A stretch of 64,000 nt of DNA from Nitratidesulfovibrio sp. SRB-5 (GTDB lineage Bacteria > Desulfobacterota > Desulfovibrionia > Desulfovibrionales > Desulfovibrionaceae), in contig NZ_JAIOTY010000001.1 in NCBI RefSeq assembly GCF_019931275.1, positions 1,770,650 to 1,834,649 of the forward strand, read 5' to 3'. Below, one piece after another: positions 59,768 to 64,000 of the stretch. Under the pieces are notes generated by a model. That model did no database searches. It had not been told where the DNA came from and saw nothing but the letters and a program-made list of their open reading frames with translations. A program made the position numbers and the translations under genes. How positions within the stretch are numbered: the stretch's first letter is position 1; each line of letters begins with the position of its first letter.

Positions 59768-60040
59768 CTACTTGATCGAGTCCTTCAGGGTCTTGCCGGG
59801 GCGGAACTTGACCACCTTGGACGCGGGAATCTTGATTTCCGCGCCGGTACGGGGGTTGCGACCCTTGCGCGCCTGGCGATCTTCGACCGCGAAGGTGCCG
59901 AAGCCGGTCAGGGTAAGCTTGCCTTCGGCGGCCAGAGCATCCTTCACCGCGTCCAGGAACGCGTTCAGCGAGCGCTCGGCGCTGGCCTTGGTCAGGTTGG
60001 CCTTTGCCGCGATCTTGTCGACCAGATCAGCCTTGGTCAT
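59768..60040 (-). CDS. DNA-binding protein HU
   Basis: HU is a dimeric nucleoid protein that bends DNA. The 90-residue product shows the family pattern: MTKADLVDKIAAKANLTKA in the helical body and LTLTGFGTFAVEDRQARKGRNPRTGAEIKIPA with the proline-tipped DNA-binding arm. FRPGKTLKDSIK ends it. It is preceded by a 190-bp leader with a strong ribosome site (AGGAGG) and followed closely by the small membrane-protein gene. Confidence 0.95.
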   Translation of the reverse strand: MTKADLVDKIAAKANLTKASAERSLNAFLDAVKDALAAEGKLTLTGFGTFAVEDRQARKGRNPRTGAEIKIPASKVVKFRPGKTLKDSIK

Positions 60041-60119
60041 CTGCCTTTCCTCCTCTCGGGTTAGCTGCGGCCAGGTTGCCTGGGGACTTCAGCGGCAAGG
60101 GCGCTACGACACCCTCTTT

Positions 60120-60160
60120 GCGCCTTTTTTCTCAAGCCGCCCCGAAAAAACCAGAGGCGC
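60120..60160 (-). promoter_or_regulatory. Stem-loop in the HU leader
   Basis: The segments gcgcctttttt (60120-60130) and aaaaaaccagaggcgc (60145-60160) can pair as T6/A6 and gcgcc/ggcgc with a four-base bulge, about 80-120 bases before the HU start. It may stabilise the leader or control expression; it is not a typical terminator. Confidence 0.35.
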
Positions 60161-60231
60161 ACCCGGCACGCAACGGAACAACGGTACACTCCGCATCGAC
60201 AAACATGATTCCCGGCATAAAGTCAAGGCTG

Positions 60232-61245
60232 TCAGGGGATTTTGACGGATTCCGAGAGCATGTGAAAATCTTCCGGAGCAAGGCTTTCCGGCCGCACCGC
60301 CGGGTCCAGTCCCAGCCCCGTCAGCAGCGCGGGCACATCATCCTGCACGTAACCACGTAAAATCCTTTGCAACTGCTTGCGGCGCTGCTGAAAACACACC
60401 TTCAGCAGGCGCGAAAGGCGCGCCGGGTCGAACCGGCCCCGCGCCGCGCCCAGCGGCACGAAGGACAGCACGGCGGAATCCACCTTGGGGCGGGGCACGA
60501 ACACCTGCGGCGGCACGATGAATTCCATGCGCGGCGTGACGAAGCTTTGCAGCCACACCGAAAGTGCACCGTATGCCCCGCTGCCCGGTGCGGCCACGAT
60601 GCGTTCGCCCACTTCCTTCTGGATCATGAACACCGCCCGCGCAAGGCCGGGGGCCGTGCTCAGGATGTCCCACATCAGCGGCGAGGCCACGTTGTAGGGC
60701 AGATTGCCGATGACCTTCCACGAGCGGGCCGGGGTCAGCCTTTCCCACGGGAACAGCAGCGCGTCGGTGAGCACCGGGGTGATTACCGGCGGTTCCGCCG
60801 GACGGGTGCGGCCATGCTCGGTCGCCCAGTGGTAGTCCTTTTCCAGCAGGAACAGCTGGGCGGGAACGGCGGCATGGATGTGCCGGGTCAGCGCGCCCGG
60901 ACCGGGGCCTATCTCTATGACCCGGTCCTCCGGCCCGATGCGCAGGGCCGCCACGATCTTGGCGGCGATGTTGCGGTCGCGCAGGAAGTTCTGGCCCAGG
61001 CTCTTCTTGGCGCGCGGCCCCCCTGCCCCGTCGGGCGGGGGCATGGTGTCGTCCGCGCCCGTTCCGTCAATTGCGGTGGCGGGCATGTCCGCGTCCCTGT
61101 CGTTCGCATCCGGCGACAGGCCGTCGAAACGGTTGTGGCCCCGGACGAAACGTCCGGAGGACCGATCGGACGCACCAGCCCCCGAACGGTTCTGGCGTGG
61201 CCGGGAATGGCCGGGCTTGCCGGAATGCTTGCCGCGCTGGGTCAT
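60232..61245 (-). CDS. rsmA: 16S rRNA (adenine1518/1519-N6) dimethyltransferase
   Basis: RsmA (KsgA) dimethylates two adenines near the 3' end of 16S rRNA. From residue about 77 the 337-residue protein is a normal RsmA: KKSLGQNFLRD, SAM-binding IEIGPGPGALT, LEKDYHW, the catalytic motif NLPYNVASPL and FVPRPKVDSAVLSF. The first 75 residues are a polar, Arg/Gly/Asp-rich extension absent from most homologues. The ATG at 61245 is supported by a 4-bp overlap (ATGA) with the DUF2062 gene, so the extension is probably translated. Confidence 0.94.
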   Translation of the reverse strand: MTQRGKHSGKPGHSRPRQNRSGAGASDRSSGRFVRGHNRFDGLSPDANDRDADMPATAIDGTGADDTMPPPDGAGGPRAKKSLGQNFLRDRNIAAKIVAALRIGPEDRVIEIGPGPGALTRHIHAAVPAQLFLLEKDYHWATEHGRTRPAEPPVITPVLTDALLFPWERLTPARSWKVIGNLPYNVASPLMWDILSTAPGLARAVFMIQKEVGERIVAAPGSGAYGALSVWLQSFVTPRMEFIVPPQVFVPRPKVDSAVLSFVPLGAARGRFDPARLSRLLKVCFQQRRKQLQRILRGYVQDDVPALLTGLGLDPAVRPESLAPEDFHMLSESVKIP

Positions 61246-61847
61246 GAACGGTCTCCGTCATGGCCGCCGGTTGCCTCGGCGTCCACGGTTCGGTCAGTCT
61301 GTGAAGGCGGGGTGGCCCGGGGTGCAGCCAGGCCTGTCTGCCCGGACGGGACAACCTCGGCGTCGCGCCGGGCCTGCCAGGCGTGCAGCAGCTTGATGGT
61401 CCTGCGCTGGCGGTAGGCGTTCACCCCGCGAAAAGTCAGCACGTAAGTGGCCAAGGCGGCGGGAATGCCCAGCACCACCCCGCCCAGGCACATCACCAGA
61501 AAGAAATCCAGCCCCAGTTCCAGCATGTGGGTCATGTCCAGATGGGACGGGTCGAAGGCCACGGTGGTGTGCCAGAGCAGACCGCCCACCCAGTACAGCA
61601 TGGCGTAAAAGGGTATGACGTTGAGCGGATTGGACACGAACGTGCCGATGGCCGCGCCCACGGGGTTGCCCCGCAGCACGAAGGCCAGCGCCAGCGAAAC
61701 CACCGTCTGGAACGGGATGATGGGCAGAAAGCCCACGAACACGCCCACGGCCAGCCCCATGGCCAGCGAATGGGCCGACGCGGACTGGCGCATCAGCCGC
61801 AGATACTGAAAGCGCACGAAGCGCCGCAGCCTACCCCACCATTCCAT
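61242..61847 (-). CDS. DUF2062 domain membrane protein
   Basis: This 201-residue integral membrane protein contains DUF2062, whose function is unknown. An N-terminal basic helix (RFVRFQYLRLMRQSASAHSLA) precedes the motif GLAVGVFVGFLPIIPFQTVVSLALA, then GNPVGAAIGTFVSNPLN with conserved Asn/Pro, and two more membrane helices to about residue 145. The rest is a hydrophilic tail. Its stop overlaps the rsmA start, so the two are coupled, and fusA ends 57 bp before its start. Confidence 0.88.
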   Translation of the reverse strand: MEWWGRLRRFVRFQYLRLMRQSASAHSLAMGLAVGVFVGFLPIIPFQTVVSLALAFVLRGNPVGAAIGTFVSNPLNVIPFYAMLYWVGGLLWHTTVAFDPSHLDMTHMLELGLDFFLVMCLGGVVLGIPAALATYVLTFRGVNAYRQRRTIKLLHAWQARRDAEVVPSGQTGLAAPRATPPSQTDRTVDAEATGGHDGDRS

Positions 61848-61904
61848 CGTCGATCCCCGACAGGCACACCGCCGGGCGACCCGTCACAGTGCATGCAAAG
61901 CGCA

Positions 61905-64000
61905 TCACTCCATCCTGTCAAAGCGTTCGAAGCGCATCACCAGCCCGGCCCGGCCCTGGGTGGCCGAACGCAGGGCAGTGGAAAAGCCGAACAGCTCGCG
62001 CAGCGGGGCCAGGGCCTGCACCACCTTCTGGCCGGAATGGTCGAACATGTTCTCCACCTTGCCGCCGCGCGCGCCCAGCAGGCCTATGGCCGAACCCACG
62101 TGTGCCTCGGGCACGCCGATCTCCACGAACATGATGGGCTCCAGCAGCACCGGATCGGCCTTGGACAGGGCATCCTTGACGGCGGCCACGGCGGCCATGT
62201 GGTAGCCCGCCGGGCTGGAGGCGCCGTCGCGGCGGCGCAGTTCGGTGACGGCAATCTCCACGTCCTGCACGGGGTAGCCCTTGACCACCCCGCTCTGCAG
62301 GCTGTCGGTGATGCCCTGTTCCACGGCGTCCACCCACTGGCGGGGCCACAGCTGGGTGTCCACCTCGAAGCGGACGCGGGTGCCCGCGTCGCGCGGGCGG
62401 GGGGCCATGGACAGGGTCACATGGCCGTAATGCGGCTGATCGCCCAGTTCGCGGTCGAATTCGCCGCTGCCCGTGGCGGCGGAAAGAATGGTCTCCTGAT
62501 GCACCACCTGCGGGTTGCCCACGCGGGGCGACACGCCGTATTCGCGGCGCATGCGTTCAAGCACCACTTCAAGGTGCAGTTCGCCCATGCCCGACACGAT
62601 GCGCTGCCCGGTGCCCTCGTCCAGTTCCACGGCCAGGGTGGGGTCTTCCAGGGTGACGCGCTCCAGCACCTCGTCCAGCTTGGCGCCTTCCTCGGTGTTG
62701 CGCGGCTCCAGCGCCAGCGAGATCACCGGGCGGTACGCGGCAATGTTTTCCAGCAGCAACGGTCGGGCCGGGTCGGACAGGGTGTCGCCGGTGCGGACCG
62801 AGCGCAGCCCCACGGCGGCCACGATGTCGCCCGCCACGGCGGTTTCGATCTGCTCGCGCCGCCCGGCGTGCAGCCGGTACAGCTTGGAGAAGCGCTCGTC
62901 CTTCTCGCGGGTGACGTTGCGACAGGCATCCCCTTCGGACGCCGCGCCCGCGTACAGGCGCAGCAGGGCATACTTGCGGCTGCCCTCCATGACCACCTTG
63001 AACACCAGCGCGGACAGGGGCGCATCCGGGTCGAACGGCACGGGCACCTTGCGGCCCTGCGCGGTGTCGTAGCCCAGCACCGGAGCGGTTTCGTCCGGTC
63101 CGGGCAGGTACGCGCACACCCCGTCCAGCACGGGCTGCACGCCCGTGTTGCGCAGGGCGGACCCCGAGAACACCGGCACGGCCCGGCGGGCCAGGGTGGC
63201 CCGGCGCAACGCGGCGCGGATGACCTGCGGGTCCATGTCGCCGCCGCCCAGATACACGTCGATGAAGGTATCGTCGGCCTCGGCCAGGGTTTCCAGCATC
63301 CTGTCACGCCATGACGCGGCGGCGTCCAGCAGCGCCGGGGCCGGGGCATCCGGCAGGGATGCGGCCTCCGCCACGGGGGTGCGGGTGTACTCGCGGCCCT
63401 GGGTGGACTGGTCGAACGAAAGATATTCCATGGTCACCAGGTCCAGCAGGCCCTCGAAGTCCTCGCCCTCGCCCACCGGGGCCATCACCGGCACCACCAC
63501 CGCGCCCAGGCGGGTGCGCATGGCTTCCAGCACCGCGCCAAAGTCCGCCCCGGCACGGTCCATCTTGTTGACGAACGCCAGTTTGGGCACCCCGAACTTC
63601 TCGGACTGCCGCCACACCGTCTCCGACTGCGGCTCCACCCCGCCCACCGCGCAGAACACGCCCACCGCGCCGTCCAGCACGCGCAGCGACCGCTCCACTT
63701 CTATGGTGAAATCCACGTGGCCGGGGGTGTCGATGATGTTCACGACATACCCGTCCCACGCGCAGGTGGTGCAGGCCGAGGCGATAGTGATGCCGCGTTC
63801 CTGTTCCTCGGGCATGAAGTCCATGGTGGCGGTGCCGTCGTGCACCTCGCCCATGCGATGGATGCGGTCGGTATAGTACAGGATGCGCTCGGTGAGGGTG
63901 GTCTTGCCCGCGTCGATGTGCGCGATGATGCCGATGTTGCGCAGCGGTGCCGCCTTTTCGCGGGGATGGGGGCGTTTGCCGCCGGTGGCTGCGTGAGACA
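61905..64000 (-). CDS. fusA: Elongation factor G (5' end beyond window)
   Basis: EF-G is the GTPase that drives ribosomal translocation or recycling. The window holds the stop and 697 codons; a few codons at the start lie past 64000. The G domain has the P-loop [10 protein letters not shown], switch [18 protein letters not shown] and NKMD. Domains II, III, IV ([14 protein letters not shown] and [11 protein letters not shown]) and V ([17 protein letters not shown]) follow. Domain IV is complete, so it could function in translocation. No rpsL, rpsG or tuf genes are adjacent, so this may be a second EF-G rather than the str-operon copy; the gene symbol is therefore tentative. Confidence 0.93.
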   Translation of the reverse strand, partial: SHAATGGKRPHPREKAAPLRNIGIIAHIDAGKTTLTERILYYTDRIHRMGEVHDGTATMDFMPEEQERGITIASACTTCAWDGYVVNIIDTPGHVDFTIEVERSLRVLDGAVGVFCAVGGVEPQSETVWRQSEKFGVPKLAFVNKMDRAGADFGAVLEAMRTRLGAVVVPVMAPVGEGEDFEGLLDLVTMEYLSFDQSTQGREYTRTPVAEAASLPDAPAPALLDAAASWRDRMLETLAEADDTFIDVYLGGGDMDPQVIRAALRRATLARRAVPVFSGSALRNTGVQPVLDGVCAYLPGPDETAPVLGYDTAQGRKVPVPFDPDAPLSALVFKVVMEGSRKYALLRLYAGAASEGDACRNVTREKDERFSKLYRLHAGRREQIETAVAGDIVAAVGLRSVRTGDTLSDPARPLLLENIAAYRPVISLALEPRNTEEGAKLDEVLERVTLEDPTLAVELDEGTGQRIVSGMGELHLEVVLERMRREYGVSPRVGNPQVVHQETILSAATGSGEFDRELGDQPHYGHVTLSMAPRPRDAGTRVRFEVDTQLWPRQWVDAVEQGITDSLQSGVVKGYPVQDVEIAVTELRRRDGASSPAGYHMAAVAAVKDALSKADPVLLEPIMFVEIGVPEAHVGSAIGLLGARGGKVENMFDHSGQKVVQALAPLRELFGFSTALRSATQGRAGLVMRFERFDRME

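Noticed and set aside
61383-63314. Long plus-strand open frame opposite the EF-G gene (643 codons)
   Set aside because: It is complementary to a certain gene, is rich in His/Gln/Gly as expected of antisense GC-rich frames, has no ribosome site and shows no domain.

Overview
This window is a high-GC, gene-dense, chromosomal core region of a sulfate-reducing deltaproteobacterium of the Desulfovibrionaceae (Desulfovibrio/Nitratidesulfovibrio type). I infer this from the base composition, the small assimilatory-type sulfite reductase, the methyl-accepting protein with a C-terminal H-NOX domain, and Desulfovibrio-like forms of Rho, CarD, RpoD and RpoH. I see no insertion sequence, prophage, CRISPR array or rRNA. 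One tRNA (Gln, UUG) is present. About 50 protein genes are supported. Two run off the window: dapB at the left edge and an EF-G gene at the right edge.

Layout. 1-7.1 kb (minus strand): uvrB, a TrkA-type K+ channel, a glycosyltransferase, ligA and dapB; channel, glycosyltransferase and ligA overlap by 4 bp each. 7.4-13 kb: an orphan hypothetical gene, the clpS-clpA-aat N-end-rule operon and a CYTH protein. 13-15.4 kb: crcB and a DUF190 gene, a GNAT acetyltransferase and the siroheme sulfite reductase. 15.4-25.1 kb: a chemotaxis cluster on the minus strand, in transcription order an H-NOX-containing MCP, a soluble two-hairpin MCP-like protein, cheY, cheA, cheR and cheB. 25.5-29.7 kb: tlpA-like gene, short N-acetylglutamate synthase, hpt, zinc-ribbon membrane protein and radA. 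30-36.8 kb: metH (minus) divergent from rpoH (plus), then a TPR lipoprotein and a LolB-like lipoprotein. 37-49 kb (plus strand): small helical protein, rpiB, cysS, M48 peptidase, macrodomain protein, hslV, ispE, tRNA-Gln, prs, rplY, pth, carD and rho. 49-52.3 kb (minus): multicopper oxidase and a GGDEF protein. 52.4-59.4 kb (minus): an enlarged macromolecular-synthesis cluster rpsU-yqeY-mutS2-dnaG-rpoD. 59.5-64 kb (minus): small membrane protein, HU, rsmA, DUF2062 protein and EF-G.

How the parts work together. The chemotaxis block could link sensing of NO or O2 (H-NOX) to CheA. This CheA carries an unusual middle segment resembling the MshEN c-di-GMP fold. The soluble protein encoded next to cheY pairs MCP-like hairpin tips with a CheZ-like DxxxQ motif, so it may join receptor and phosphatase functions. 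The two sigma factors, Rho, CarD, primase, ClpA/ClpS, HslV and HU make the region rich in gene-expression and protein-quality functions.

Most of the window is ordinary housekeeping. The points most worth a second look are the soluble chemotaxis protein, the MshEN-like segment of CheA, the 185-residue acidic extension of RpoH, the GC-rich minisatellites scattered through intergenic DNA, a low-GC insert with a promoter-like sequence inside ispE, and a 62-residue membrane protein with a CxxxCH tail.
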